A stretch of DNA of 64,000 nucleotides from Dermatemys mawii (taxonomy: Eukaryota; Chordata; Testudines; Dermatemydidae), in the NCBI GenBank assembly GCA_007922305.1, contig ML677335.1, positions 20,209,933-20,273,932 on the forward strand. Reading direction: 5' to 3'. The translations under genes and the position numbers were made by a program. Shown piece after piece: positions 24,166-35,379 of the stretch (positions within the stretch are counted from its first letter, which is position 1; every line of letters starts with the position of its first letter). The notes below the pieces were generated by a model. That model did no database searches. It had not been told where the DNA came from and saw only the letters and a list, made by a program, of their open reading frames with translations.

Positions 24166-25605
24166 AACATAGCTTCTGTGACTTAGGTTCAGAGCAGCCT
24201 CTCAAGCCAACCAGAAAATGGAAAGAAAAAAAAGGGTCACAATCAAGAAAAGCCTTAATTTAGTAGTAGATGTACACGCTACATAAACAATTTTAGCCCA
24301 GTAAAATAAATAGAGAAAATTATGCTAAATAGCACTGACAACAAGATTAGGCCTCATCTTGAACTGTCATGCTGATCAGACTCAGTGTAGCTGAAAAGAT
24401 CAGTTTAGAAACCAATTTTTAAACAATATGTAGTGAAACTGAAGGTTATATTCACCTTTTTGTGAGTTAGCTTCCTGTATTCCAGACCCATCCCAGCTTT
24501 CACCTGAAAACACACCACTGGACAAAGCAATGGGGCACAGTTGAGAACCAGCCAAAAGAAGTAAAGATCATAGGTAACTAGTAAAAAGTTCTTTTGGTTT
24601 GCCTTAAGAAAGTAAAAGCAAAGGAGAGAGGGCTTCATGGCAAAAGGTAGAAATTTCTTGTGCCTTCTCTAAATTCCACTTGTTCAAACAATTGTCTCTG
24701 TTTTACTGTTATAATTATGGAGAGAGAGTTAGTACAGTTAAGGTTGCAATCAGTTTCTATCATAAAGTGCTATTTTTGCCTCCCCCTATACATTTGGTTT
24801 AGAAATATACCTTGATATGAAGATTGCCATTAAAGTAACTATGGCAAAGGAGACTGTTTCTACAAAGTGTGAAGAAAACTTGAAGTTACCACTTTTAAAT
24901 TTTGACATTTTGCTTTCATTTTGTCTCTCTTTAGCACATTCCAGATAGCTAGTTAAATCTCCTTCAAAACTTATTTTTCACATATTCGAAGAAAACAGGT
25001 GTAAACAGAGTTTTTGTTTATTTGATGAACAGTCTGGAATCCAGTATATTAACCAATAATTTTATCCTTTCAGTGGTGTTCCTTAAAAGAAAATATGTTA
25101 ATAGCTAAATCCCACCAACAAAATATAATACACAACAACACTCATGGACAGAATATGAATTTATTTTCACTCGCAAGAATAACTTGTTTATGTGGATTAT
25201 GTGAGTAGCATAAGATTTATGTCCTTAAGTATTAATTTCCTTACTTAAGAGCTTGACAATTAAGAATGATTTCATAGTTAACTATGTTGTTTTCATTTAA
25301 CCTTAAAAAATAAATCTAAAACTTTTTTCTGGCAAAGCAAACTCTTCATTTACATATCCTCATTTAATAAATAAATAAAATGTACATCGGAGTCCATCAC
25401 AGTGTCAATCATTCCTACTCTCATGTGTTCCGTGGCTGCTCAACTGGACACACAGATGGGTGGCCTGTGCTGCCTGCTCTTGTCACTACAGCTGTTGTGG
25501 AGACAACAATTAAAGCAACTCAGAAGAGAGAAGTTCACAAATATTGGCGTCAGCAGCAGGCAGCACCAGTCAAAATACTGTAAGTCAGTGAGCTATAATT
25601 AAAAT
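24166..25605. other. Unannotated AT-rich sequence
   Basis: Nothing is recognised. The overlapping ORFs at 25380-25602 in two frames have no domain. Confidence 0.4.
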
Positions 25606-25609
25606 ATAT

Positions 25610-26243
25610 TGTGACAAAGCTCCAAGTTTGTACTTGTGGGTCCTGCGCTTCCTGGCAGATTTAGGGGCCTCAGAAACTCATCTTGGCCCCAGAGTGACCT
25701 CCCTTTCTCAGTATAATTGGCAACAGTCACCACCTAGTGAGTTACCTTCATCACAGGCCAGTATGGAAGATGGAAAAAAAGCGGGGAGCCCGGGCCCGCC
25801 CTCTGCTCTGGGCTCCAGCCCAGGGACCCTAATAGTATCAGCTAAGATGGCTGACCTTTTATCCTCAAAACACAATACAATTCCCTGGGCTACTTCCCCA
25901 CAGCAGTCCCTGCTTCTTCAAACTCTTCACCCTTACCTCAGGGCCTCCTTCCTTCTGGATGACATGTTGTCCACCACTCAGTCTCACCAACAGCACAACC
26001 TCCTTCCACAGCTCCTTACACCCACAGCCCACTGACTAACTGGAAGGTTTTTAACTGGTGTCCCAATCAGGCTAGCTGTTTCTACTCCTTTCTAGAAGGT
26101 TCTTAATTGGCCCCAGGTGTCTTGATTGGCCTGGAGTAGTCTTTGTTTGGCTATCCAGGGAAAAAGGACCTGCACATCCTGAGGCTGATATACCTGCCTT
26201 CCAGCACTCTCCTATACCCTCCTTCTGGTCTAAGTCCGTCACA
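25610..26243 (-). mobile_element. Solo LTR, antisense, probably Ty3/gypsy-type
   Basis: The 634-bp unit begins TGTGACAAAGC and ends GTCCGTCACA, giving the TG...CA ends of an LTR with a short terminal inverted repeat (TGTGAC / GTCACA). It is flanked by the 4-bp direct repeat ATAT (25606-25609 and 26244-26247). The segment 'agcccagggaccct' with adjacent GC-rich sequence resembles the LTR at 43.4 kb, which lies beside a gypsy integrase remnant and is minus-strand, so the same orientation is inferred. The short ORFs inside are not genes. No internal region is present, so this is a solo LTR left by recombination. Confidence 0.75.
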
Positions 26244-26525
26244 ATATGTATAATGAAATCTGTGCAAGAAGGCACCTTTGCAAGCCAATTTCCTGTTTTT
26301 TTCCATGCAGAAGAGTCCTTTAGCAGTAGGGGGAGGAGAATTCTTGAGTTCACAGATTTCTCTACCCCCTACAGCACATCTTCCCTGTCAGAACCCTTTC
26401 TGATTCTTTCTCTTGGTTGTCCTTCTGCAGGCAACAGAGGACAGCTTTGAATCATCTCTCTCAGTTTCAGTCAACCAACTGCTTTCTGTGTAGCTGAACA
26501 CCAAGTGTGATCACACTTATCGATT

Positions 26526-26570
26526 TCAGAGTGGTAGCTGTATTAGTCTGTATCCGCACTAAGTCTCTAA
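26526..26570 (-). mobile_element. PLE tail fragment
   Basis: 'agagtggtagctgtattag' followed by 'tctgtatccgca' is the reverse complement of the PLE tail ('cagactaacacggctacc'). It is followed by 'aagtctctaagg', a sense-orientation tail piece. The fragment is split by the Harbinger-like MITE and resumes at 26870. Confidence 0.6.
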
Positions 26571-26869
26571 GGCCTGGGCTACACTCAGGGGAAAGGGGTT
26601 CAAACTAAGATACGCAACTTCAGCTACGCTCTTCGTGTAGCTGAAGTCAAAGTATCTTAGTTTAACTTACCTGGCCGTCCTCCTGGCAGCAAGTCGACTA
26701 TGGCGGCTCCTCCATTGACTCCATTTACTCCTCTTGAGGAACTGGAGTTCCAGAGTCGATGGGGAGCACATTTAGGGATTGATTTACTGCGTGTAAACAA
26801 GACGCGATAAATCGATCTCTGATGTACTGAACACTACCTGCCAATCCGGAGGGTAGAATAGACGTACCC
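26571..26869 (-). mobile_element. Harbinger-like MITE, copy 1
   Basis: The element is about 299 bp, bracketed by TAA (26568-26570 and 26870-26872). Termini are GGCCTGGGCTACAC on the left and a diverged GGGTACGTCTATTC on the right, against a family end near GGGCTTGTCTACACT. It carries the conserved internal hairpin 'cttcagctac...gtagctgaag' near 26623-26647 and the 'actggagttccagagtcga' block. It has no coding potential. It inserted into a PLE tail fragment, whose sequence rejoins across it. Confidence 0.75.
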
Positions 26870-26904
26870 TAAAGTTCCACAAGTACTCCTCGTTCTTTTT
26901 TCAC
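26870..26904 (+). mobile_element. PLE tail fragment, distal side of MITE
   Basis: 'tccacaagtactcctcgttc' followed by a T-run is the sense PLE tail. It joins in register with 'gtctctaagg' on the other side of MITE copy 1. Confidence 0.55.
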
Positions 26905-27281
26905 ACTTATAGAGTTTGCAGGCACCACCAGGCTGGGAGGGGTTGCTAGAGCTTTGGAGGAGAGGATTAGAATTCAAAATGGTCTTGACACACTGGAGAA
27001 GTGGTCTGAAAAAATACAGGATGAAATTAAAGAAGGCCACTTCGGAAGGAATAATCAATTGCACAAGTACAAAATGGGAAATGACTGCCTAGTAAGGAGA
27101 ACTGAAGAAGATCTGGAGACTGTATTGGATCAGAAACTAAATATGAGTCAATGCAGTACTGTTGGGGAAAAAAAGCAAACATATATTAGCAGGAATGTTG
27201 TAAGCAAGACATGAGAAGTAATTTTTCCACTTTACTCCAAGCTGTTTAGGCCTCAACTGGAGTATGATGTCCAGTTCTACA
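26905..27281 (+). mobile_element. CR1: CR1 LINE 3' region, sense, segment 1 of 2
   Basis: Sense CR1 ORF2 C-terminal sequence: 'acttatagagtttgcagg', 'aggctgggaggggttgc', 'ctggagaagtggtctgaa', 'tacaaaatgggaaatgactg', 'agcaagacatgagaagtaat'. An 86-codon open stretch (26954-27214) overlaps the region but includes frameshifts relative to intact CR1, so no functional protein is expected. The copy is 5'-truncated and joined to a PLE tail on its left. A small hAT MITE interrupts it at 27282. Confidence 0.8.
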
Positions 27282-27419
27282 CAGGGGTTCTGGAACAATT
27301 TTTATGGTGGGAGGAGCTGAGAGCCAGTGAACCAGATTGTAAACCCTGTATATGATGGAAAACGCTTCAAGCCAGGGGGTGAGGCAGGATACTCAGCACC
27401 CTTAGTTACAGCATCTATG
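27282..27419 (+). mobile_element. 138-bp hAT-type MITE inside CR1
   Basis: The left end CAGGGGTTCTGGAACAATTT and a decayed right end (AGTTACAGCATCTATG) fit a family with CAGGGGTGCTGGAAC termini. The flanking 8-mers GTTCTACA (27274-27281) and ATTCTGGA (27420-27427) are a diverged target duplication. CR1 sequence rejoins across the element. A second copy in reverse orientation lies at 63.8 kb. Confidence 0.7.
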
Positions 27420-27878
27420 ATTCTGGACACCACACTTCAGAGAAGATGTGAACAAATTGGAGACCATCTGGAGGAAAGCAACAAAACTGATTAAAAGTCC
27501 AGAAAACATGGCATATGAGGAAAGATTGAAAACCTTGGGTTTGTTTGGTCTGGAGATGATAAGGCTGGGGGGGTGGGAGGTGGGAACACAGTTTAATGAA
27601 GTACATTAAAAAAAAAATTAAACAGGAGGGTGATATTTTTTTCTCTTTAATCACCGAAAACAGAAGTAATGGCAAAAAGTGAGATATAGGTTAGACATTA
27701 GGGGAAAAACTAAGAGTAGTTAAGTACTGGAACAAATTACCAACAAAGGTTGTGGAATCTTCATCATTGGAGGTTTTTTAAGAACACCGATCAGGATGGT
27801 GTAGATAATAATTAGGAGGCCAAGTAGATAGCCTACCAAGGTGTCTTCTAGTCCTATTCCATTACTCTATGCTTCCAA
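27420..27878 (+). mobile_element. CR1: CR1 LINE 3' region, sense, segment 2 of 2
   Basis: CR1 continues with 'cagagaagatgtgaacaaat', 'gaggaaagattgaaaacctt', 'gttagacattaggggaaa', 'ggttgtggaatcttcatcat' and ends near 'ctattccattactctatg', the normal 3' end block. It contains A-runs and frame breaks. Confidence 0.8.
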
Positions 27879-28594
27879 AAGTGCCTATGTACTTAAGGCC
27901 AGCTCTGTTGGTCATAAGCAGAAACTTTCAAATCTTTGAGTTTTAAACCCCATATCATAAATTTACAAAGACTAAAGCCAAAACTATATTACAACCGTAA
28001 TCTCCCATGACCTGAATTTGAATCCTGAGCCCAAGAAACTTTGCCCTATACATCAGCCCACATTTGGTTGTTGGGAGAAGGGAAAGAAAGAACAACTTTC
28101 AAGCAAAAAAATGTGTTTGCTATTGCAAACATTCCTGGCAAAAATTCACAATTCAAATATACCTGGCAAAATGAAAATTTGCTAGTTTGTGTAAAGTCTT
28201 CTTACATCTAAAGAGGTGCATTTGCCTTGATCTTATAATACTTTTTCTATTCTCTTTGGGTGTTAAATGATCACAGAGAGCTAAAAAGAGTACAAAATCT
28301 GCATTTCAAAAAAGGGCCCAGCATTAACCAACACTCTATAACTAGTTTAAAAATGCAATGACATGCAATAGCTTTTTGGAGCTACCTACCTGCTGGGCTT
28401 TATTCCGAAATCTAGTGTTCTCACTCAACAGATAGATAGAATAAAGAAAAAAAGAGATATTTGCTCTTTCATTTCTCTATTAATTTTCATCAATAAATTC
28501 TTGCCCTCTCCAGTCACATAAACCTTGCCCTGTTGGGCATAGGGAGAAACTATTCTATCTCATTGAAGTTGAATTTTCATTTCACCCAAACAAA
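27879..28594. other. Unannotated AT-rich sequence
   Basis: No repeat or gene is recognised. Confidence 0.4.
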
Positions 28595-28890
28595 GGGTTT
28601 GTCTACATTGACACGCAGAGTCGATCTAAGATACGCAGCTTCAGCTACGTTATTCACGTAGCTGAAGTCGACGTACTTAGATCTATTTACCGTGGTGTAT
28701 CCAGTGTGGTAAGTCAACAGCTGACGCTCTCCCACTGGCTCTGCTTGCACTCGTCGTTCTGATGGAGTACCAGAGTTGACGGAAGAGCACTCAGCAGTCG
28801 ATTTATCACCTCTATACAAGATGCAACAAATCAACCCCCCTGCTGGATCGATCACTGCCCGCCGATCCAGCGGGTAGTGTAAACAAGCCC
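28595..28890 (-). mobile_element. Harbinger-like MITE, copy 2
   Basis: The element is 296 bp with termini GGGTTTGTCTACATT and, in reverse complement, GGGCTTGTTTACACTACC. The internal hairpin 'cttcagctacgttattcac' with 'gtagctgaag' lies at 28640-28667. The right flank is TAA; the left flank is AAA, a likely mutated target duplication. It is in the same orientation as copy 1. The 154-codon minus-strand ORF crossing it (28577-29041) is an artefact of the MITE and its flank. Confidence 0.75.
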
Positions 28891-29345
28891 TAAGTCTCCT
28901 CCTTTTACATTTGGTCTGAAATTCTCTCTCACACTGTGCAACACTGAGATTCACTGCCAGCATGCAAAAACGGTGACTGAATAAGATACTAAATAATACA
29001 TGATAAATTAACAATGATTGCAACCTTGAATGCCTAACCATCCATTCCCTACGGCCTTAGAGAGCTTTAAAAATAAACTAAGTATGCATTTTAGAAAACT
29101 GGTGAATATGCCTGAATAAATCCCAGAGAGTGAGAATGTTGTCTAATCAGGAGGGGAGAAAAAACAATAAAAACAAACCCCCACAAGATAAGGCATCACA
29201 ACGTGTACAAACAACTGGAAATTAAAAAAAATAAAATACTAAAAACTTTTGGAGTCTAGCCATGAAAGATGCCATGTGAAGATATTTTTTGAGTTCTCAG
29301 GGGAGAAAATGTGACAAACTATAATTACTGCACTATCAACTTAGA
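28891..29345. other. Unannotated sequence
   Basis: No repeat or gene is recognised. Confidence 0.4.
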
Positions 29346-29402
29346 GATTCATAAAAATGTCACACTGGAGGGGACCTCAAGAGGTCATTTAGTCTAGGCC
29401 CA
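29346..29402 (-). mobile_element. CR1: CR1 3'-end scrap, antisense
   Basis: 'ggaggggacctcaagaggtc' and 'atttagtctaggccc' match the antisense CR1 3' terminal block. Only about 55 bp is recognisable. Confidence 0.6.
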
Positions 29403-31536
29403 GAGACAGAATGATGCATTACAGTTCATGTTGCTAACCTGAGTTTGCAGGATCCTGTGCAAGTTTACAGGAATCTTCCCAGACCACAAACATCTCAGGA
29501 AACATCTAACATGAATTTTCTTCATGTGTTCAAATTTGCCGTATTTTTCATTTGAGAGTACTGCCCAGAAGGAAGCAATCCTATCAACTTCTTTCACGGG
29601 ATGTCTTAAACAACCATTTTTTCCCTTTGCAATGTAATTCATCATCAGACCCTCTATTTCACCATGCTTTCAGGGGAAGTCTGGTTCTTTCCCACTTAAT
29701 TACTAGCAGCATTTTATACATTAAGAAAATCACTTTTATTAAAGATCTATTCAACATGTGAAGGGATAGCCGGTTAGAATTTCTGCTAACACTTACTAAA
29801 AGAAGATATCTTCCAGTCATCCTTCTATATAGACGCTTCATAACAATGCATATTGGTCAAAATTTCCAGATATACATATCTAAAGTTAGACTCCATATTT
29901 AAGTGCCTAAATAGCACCACTGAAAATCAGTTTGCTTATAAGCAACTCCAGCTCCTATTGTTAACTGAAGATATGAATGCTAAGGATAACAGAATACATT
30001 TAGTAATTTAAGGTAATCTGTATTTCCATACTTAAGGTTTAGAATTATTTTAAAGGAAATAGCCCTGTTATGTATTTGCACAAAGATTATATCAGGTAAG
30101 CATTTTCCACTTATCATTAAAACAGTTTATCTGGGAACTTAAGTTTAGATTGGGTTGATGTAAAAAATGTAATATGTACATTTTCCTATGGTGCCAAATT
30201 GTCCAATTCTGCACAGAAGGAGCACTCCTCTACTATTGACATAGAACTCAGCTAGCATGCACCTTATTAAATGCACAGTAACAGAGTTCACATTTTATGT
30301 ACCTTGGGAAGAGTTCGGCACTGACATTCTCTTCTCTCGTGCACCTTATTTTGGGAAAGGAGTCATGCTATTGAGCATCTGTTAGGTTCTGAGGGATGAC
30401 AGAACTTCCTGCACAGCTCCTCTTTAGGAGAGGATCACCACTCTTTTTAGCCATATAGAGGAGAGAATAATTATTCTCTTGAACAGCACGGATGAAGGGA
30501 TAGGTAGTCTACAGAAATTCTTTAGCCAGATGTGAATATTTTAGAAGGCAGGTCAATAAGTGTTTGCAGTTTGAAAATCTGATCACACTCTGGATGGTCT
30601 CAGGAAAGAGCTTTGAAATTGTCATTGTACTGAAGGGACCTCAGCCGAATCATCTGTCCCTGAGCATTACAGAAGGAAGTAGGGGAGAGGAGAGTACAGG
30701 GTGCAGTATGAGAGATGGCATCAGTAGAAAAATAGTTTAAAAATTTTGAATTTACATCAGCTCCCTCTCCTTTTTAGATGAATGATATCTGTAGTAGACC
30801 AAAACAACAGTTTTGTATTATGCTCTTTGAAAACATTTGTACACAACTGGAATGTTACTGGGGATGGGGAGAGATGGCACAGGTGACTGGGAATCAGATA
30901 GGGAGATTTATATTTCTAAGTCATTGGTTCAAACTTGGCTCAGGTTGCTAAAGTCATTGCCATCTAAAAGCTTTGTTTTTTTGATGGCCTTGGTGCTTTT
31001 AAAGAAGTGTCCATATCAGAAAACCACTACCAAAAATGTCACACTTTGCCTCTACACTGTGTAGAGTAGTGTAAAATGAACTAACTTCATCCCTAGTGAT
31101 AGTCCCTTCAGGTCAGGTGATAGAGGTAGTACATCAGTGAGAGGGAACCTACACTCTTGCATCTGCTGTGTGGATAAACAGGACTTTGCTTTCCAGCATT
31201 GCCACTCACCATTCCCCACAGAATGTACTTTGCAGGAAGTCACCTTGGTGTAGATTGTTCACTCACGGGCCTGTGTTTCACTTAAGCACAGTGTTAAGGG
31301 ACTAAACAGAATCAGAGGTGCTTGTAGGTAGTTTGCTGTCATAATCAAGTTTCAATACCTCCCCTGCATCACTGCAGCTTCAAATTCAACCCTCACTACT
31401 TCCATTCTGGAGTTTCTTCTTTTTTCCTCCAGTATTTCATTTAATGCTGCCTTCCTCACCCCAATTCAATTAAGGTTAGGACTTGTCTCTATACAAGTAT
31501 TCTTTCCTGCTGCCACTGTTCTGTCCCCATCTCTTT
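29403..31536. other. Mostly unannotated sequence
   Basis: A piece at about 29855-29935 ('taaagttagactccatat', 'taagtgcctaaatag') resembles the MITE type seen at 9.6 and 34.1 kb, but lacks clear ends. Nothing else is recognised. Confidence 0.35.
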
Positions 31537-31831
31537 GGCTTTGTCTACACTACTGGCTGGATCGAAGTGTAAACAGTTGATCTATTGAGATCGATTTATT
31601 GCATCTCGTCAGGACGCAATAAATCAATCCCCAGAGGCACTCCCATTGACTCTGGAACTCCAGCTTGCCAAAAGGCACAAGGCAGAGTCGACGGGGGAGC
31701 CCACTGTTGACTGCTGCCGCCGTGAGGACGGCAGGTAAGTCGACCTAAGATGCATTGACTTCAGCTATGGTATTCACGTAGCTGAAGCTGTGTATCTTAG
31801 GTCGACCCTCCCAGCTAGTGTAGACCAGGCC
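31537..31831 (+). mobile_element. Harbinger-like MITE, copy 3
   Basis: The element is 295 bp with termini GGCTTTGTCTACACTA and, in reverse complement, GGCCTGGTCTACACTAG. The flanks are TTT on both sides. It contains 'gactctggaactccag' and 'ggtaagtcgacctaaga', and the conserved hairpin 'cttcagctatggtattcac' with 'gtagctgaag' near 31760-31787. It is inverted relative to copies 1 and 2, and its ends are the best preserved of the three. Confidence 0.8.
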
Positions 31832-32143
31832 TTTGACTCCACCTGCATAGAAGCCTTCAGCAACTGCTCCAGGCACCTCTGAATCACCTGATTCTCAGAG
31901 CTTCTTCAACTTGTGCCAGAATTAAGAGCCTACAAAGGCTAAGTCTATAAATGCAGGATCACTGGGGCCATATACTATCTTGCTTCCTAAAATGGGAGCC
32001 ATGTGACATAGGATTGGTTATGATAGATTTACAGCATCTGTGCAATGGGAATTCACAATTGGCTGAATATGCCAGCTTTCTATGCCCTTTCACCACCGAA
32101 GCACTGCAGATGGGACCAGGCAGGAAGAGAATCTGAACCTATA
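31832..32143. other. Unannotated sequence
   Basis: No repeat or gene is recognised. Confidence 0.4.
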
Positions 32144-32151
32144 TTATAGAA

Positions 32152-32853
32152 CAGGGGTCTCAAACTCAAATGACCACGAGGGCCGCATGAGGACTAGTTC
32201 ATTGGCCCGAGGGCCGCATCACTGACACGACCTCCTCCCTGCCCCTGGCCCCACCCCCATCCCACCCCTTCCATGAGGTCTCACCCCTGCCCCGCCTCCT
32301 CCCCTGAGCGCGCAGCTCCCTGCTCCTCCCCCCTCCCTCCTGGAAAGTGCTAAGCACCTGGAGGTAGGCAGGGAGGAGGTGGGGGGCGCGGGGGGCCTGG
32401 CAGGGAGCCGTGGGGAGCTTGGTAGGAGCCACAGGGAACTTGGCGCGGGGCCACAGAGAGCTTGGCTGGGGGGCAGGGGGCCTCGGGGAGCTTGGCGGGA
32501 GCCACAGGGAGCTTGGCAGGGAAGCAGGGGGGCCTTGAGAAGCTTGGCGGGGGGCCACGAGGAGCTTGGCGGGGGGTGGAGGGGCCTCGGGGAGCTTGGC
32601 GGGGGACCGTGAGGAGCTTCGTGGGGGAAGCGGGTGAGCCGCGGGCAGCTTGGCGGGGGGACTGTGGGGAGCTTGGCAGGAGCCACAGGGAAGTTGGTGC
32701 AGGGCCACAGAGAGCTTGGCGGAGGCGCTGAGGGGAGCTTGGTGGGAGGTCCATGGGGGAGCTTGGTGGCGGGGGTGGAGAGAGCATCGCGGGCCACAGG
32801 GAAGGGCTTGGCGGGCCGCATCAGACCTGCGGGCCGCGTGTTTGACACCCCTG
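32152..32853. mobile_element. hAT-type MITE filled with GC-rich minisatellite
   Basis: The termini are CAGGGGTCTCAAACTC and, in reverse complement, CAGGGGTGTCAAACAC. Flanking 8-mers are TTATAGAA (32144-32151) and TTATAGAC (32854-32861), a hAT-type 8-bp duplication with one change. Subterminal 'gagggccgcat' and 'gggccgcatcagacc' are inverted copies. The interior is a minisatellite with units like 'ggggagcttggcgggggg' and 'gccacagggagcttggc'. ORFs up to 222 codons on both strands (Pro/Ala-rich on minus, Gly-rich on plus) come from the repeat, because all frames stay open through it. Confidence 0.85.
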
Positions 32854-32861
32854 TTATAGAC

Positions 32862-33352
32862 CTTCAAAAAACAAAACTAAATAAAACAAAACAAAATAAA
32901 CGTAGTTCAATAGAATTGAAAATATCAGCCTGCCAAAACTGAATAATGATAACTTTAAATATTTTATAGTTCTGTTGTCTTCAGAGCTCGGTCCTCAGTG
33001 TACAAGCTGAAAGATTTTTTTGACTTAATACTGAATTGTTAAATCATCAACACAGGAGCATAAAAACAGACTTTGCATATTCACTCTCAAGAGGTGCTTG
33101 GAATACAATATATTTTTGTTTCTCTTTCTTTGTATCCAGGCCCATTCCTCTTGAACTCATTCCCACTTTTCTCTATTTTTTTACTTTTAATATATACTTA
33201 CAGGCTTCATTGTAGCACAGCTACCTCTACATAGAGCCTTGAATTCCAAAAAACCAAACATTTCTTCTGAGACTAAAAATATGCTCGCATGCTAAGAAGA
33301 AAAACTTTAAAGACTAAGAGCTTATCCACACTGTGAGGTAACACCCTCCACA
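32862..33352. other. Unannotated AT-rich sequence
   Basis: An A/C-rich stretch ('aaaacaaaacaaaataaac') follows the hAT element. Nothing else is recognised. Confidence 0.4.
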
Positions 33353-33550
33353 GGGGTATGATTTTCTAAAAACACACTAACATGTTGCACATTAATTGGT
33401 CTCAGTGACCATAACTGTGCACTTTAAGGTAGTGCTGTTTGAGACAGCATTACATTAAAGTGCACTAGAGAACTTTTAGTGTATACCGGCAGGGTCAACA
33501 AGGAACAATTAATGCACAACACTTTAATGTGCTTTAGAAATCATATCCCC
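33353..33550. mobile_element. Fold-back MITE
   Basis: Inverted arms of about 45 bp lie at 33353-33398 and 33506-33550. The left arm reads ggggtatgattttctaaa..ttgcacattaattg and the right arm is its imperfect reverse complement. The centre holds another small inverted pair around 'gtgcacttta' and 'ttaaagtgcac'. It is non-coding; the superfamily is undetermined. Confidence 0.6.
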
Positions 33551-34070
33551 ATAAATTATATTATCTCACCGTGTAGAGAAGCCGTATGTGTAACAGCAGC
33601 CCCAGTAACAATTGCCATAACAGTTCCACTCAAAGTTGATGATGGTGGGTTTTTTCCCCCGTCACTCCAGTCTCTCTCTGGGCACCAGAAAAGAATCCTT
33701 CTCTCTTCACGTGCCCCTAGGACAACAGACATCATAGTTCCATTCCTTGTAGCAAGGTGGGATTGATACTGAATGGCATTCTAAATGGTGTCTGGAGAGA
33801 GGAAAAAACGTAGTAACAGAGGACAAGGCAGAGGAGGCTACATGCTTTAAATATTTTCTCCTCAATAGGGATTTTGAGATTTATTAGTGCTGCTGAGCTG
33901 ACTGGAGATTGATGTCCCCTCTATCTTTGGAAGGGCTATAGCAGCATCTGCTGCCAACAGCATGCCTCAAACTTGACTTGGAAAGACATAGGTATTCTAC
34001 AAGCTGTACTCCCATTCAATCATTAACCTCTATTGCCCAAAGTGCCAATTAAAATACAGATATAGTCAGC
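33551..34070. other. Unannotated sequence
   Basis: No repeat or gene is recognised. Confidence 0.4.
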
Positions 34071-34270
34071 CCTAGATTTTTCAAGGTATGTGGGCACTGT
34101 GATGGTCAGCACATGATATGTAAATGAATTAGGAATCTAAATCTCATTTTCAAAATGGATTTAGACATCTGGAAGCCAAGATCCCATTGACAGTCAATGG
34201 GATCTTAGCTCCTAAGTGCTTAAATCATTCCTAAATCATCACAATGCCTAAATATCTTGAAAAATCCAGG
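34071..34270. mobile_element. TIR MITE with central perfect hairpin
   Basis: The termini are CCTAGATTTTTCAAGGTAT and, in reverse complement, CCTGGATTTTTCAAGATAT. The centre has a 13-bp perfect inverted repeat AAGATCCCATTGA (34178-34190) / TCAATGGGATCTT (34194-34206) with a 3-nt loop. It resembles other sauropsid 'gattttcaaaa' MITEs. It is non-coding. Confidence 0.65.
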
Positions 34271-35379
34271 TGCAAGAGATGAGACTACCTGTCCACTTGT
34301 CAGTTCACTTACGTCTTCAGAAACAAGTATCAGAAGATAATGCTTTTCAGTCATTGTCTCTGCAAATCAACACATTTAACTATGCCTCATATTTTACTGA
34401 TTCTTGTTCAGTTGCTGTGCCCTTTACACTTACAGCATCTCCAGCTATTTTTCTAAAATGCAAAGATATAAGTCTAGATGCCATATGACTCATGCTTGAA
34501 ATAATACTGACATCTGAATTGTTGGTCTCTTTATATCACATACATTTGGAGATAAGGAACAAAAAATGTGACAATAATCTTTGTAATATTCGCAGGTCCC
34601 AATACCGCAAATCGTAATTAAAACGGAAAAATATAAAAGGAGTGTACTGTGTTCTTTTTGTGAATCCACTCAAACCTATCTTGTCTAACATTTTCTTATT
34701 GACTTTGCTTGTATCAGTCTATAACCTTTTCTCCATTAAGCATCTTCTATTAAATGCATAATGAGGTAGGACTGTAAAAGTCATTGTAAGCTTCAACTCT
34801 GGTAAATGATGAGTCTACAGCTCATAAAAAGTTCATTAGAGTATATATTACCATATTTCAGACAAGAGAAACATCTTCTCAGTATGTCTCTACTGATCCT
34901 CTTGGCCAACATCTCAGGTTTGTGCACTACAGCAGTTCATCACTAGAACCATTAGGGCTAGTTAAGCCTGGAAGTAATCGTGTGCTGCATAAAATTTTCT
35001 TAACATTAATTTAACATTTTAACCACACTTCTGATGTTCTATTAAATAGAATGTATGCAGTAATTGTCAATGAGTCTAAGTGAAAAATAAGTATAAATAG
35101 ACTGACAAATATTTGATTAGGTATCTTCAAGCTCCTGTTTTCTTTGCCTTCTTCTTTTGTACCCTAACAAGCTATTCTAAAAGCTGTAATTCAAAATATT
35201 TGTAAAACTGCTGCTATCTGTAGCTGCCAATCTTGTGATGATTTGGAGGGGAAACAAGTGGAAGTGTATTTTATGTTAGGGGTTTTCTCTACTACCTGCT
35301 ATTTTCCAAATATTTTATGTTTCTCTGCCAGGTTAAAAGCCCTGGAACTGTACTTTTTATCAGGTTCATGAAAGCGGTA
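34271..35379. other. Unannotated sequence, possibly decayed gypsy pol
   Basis: Downstream (minus-strand sense) of the gypsy gag remnant, protease/RT sequence would be expected, but I could not recover convincing motifs. It may be too decayed or absent. Confidence 0.3.

Noticed and set aside
28577..29041. 154-codon minus-strand ORF as a host gene
   Set aside because: Nearly two thirds falls inside a Harbinger-like MITE, and it has no recognisable domain.
32199..32867. 222-codon Pro/Ala-rich minus-strand ORF as a gene
   Set aside because: It lies in a minisatellite inside a hAT MITE. Overlapping long ORFs exist on both strands, and it shows no domain.
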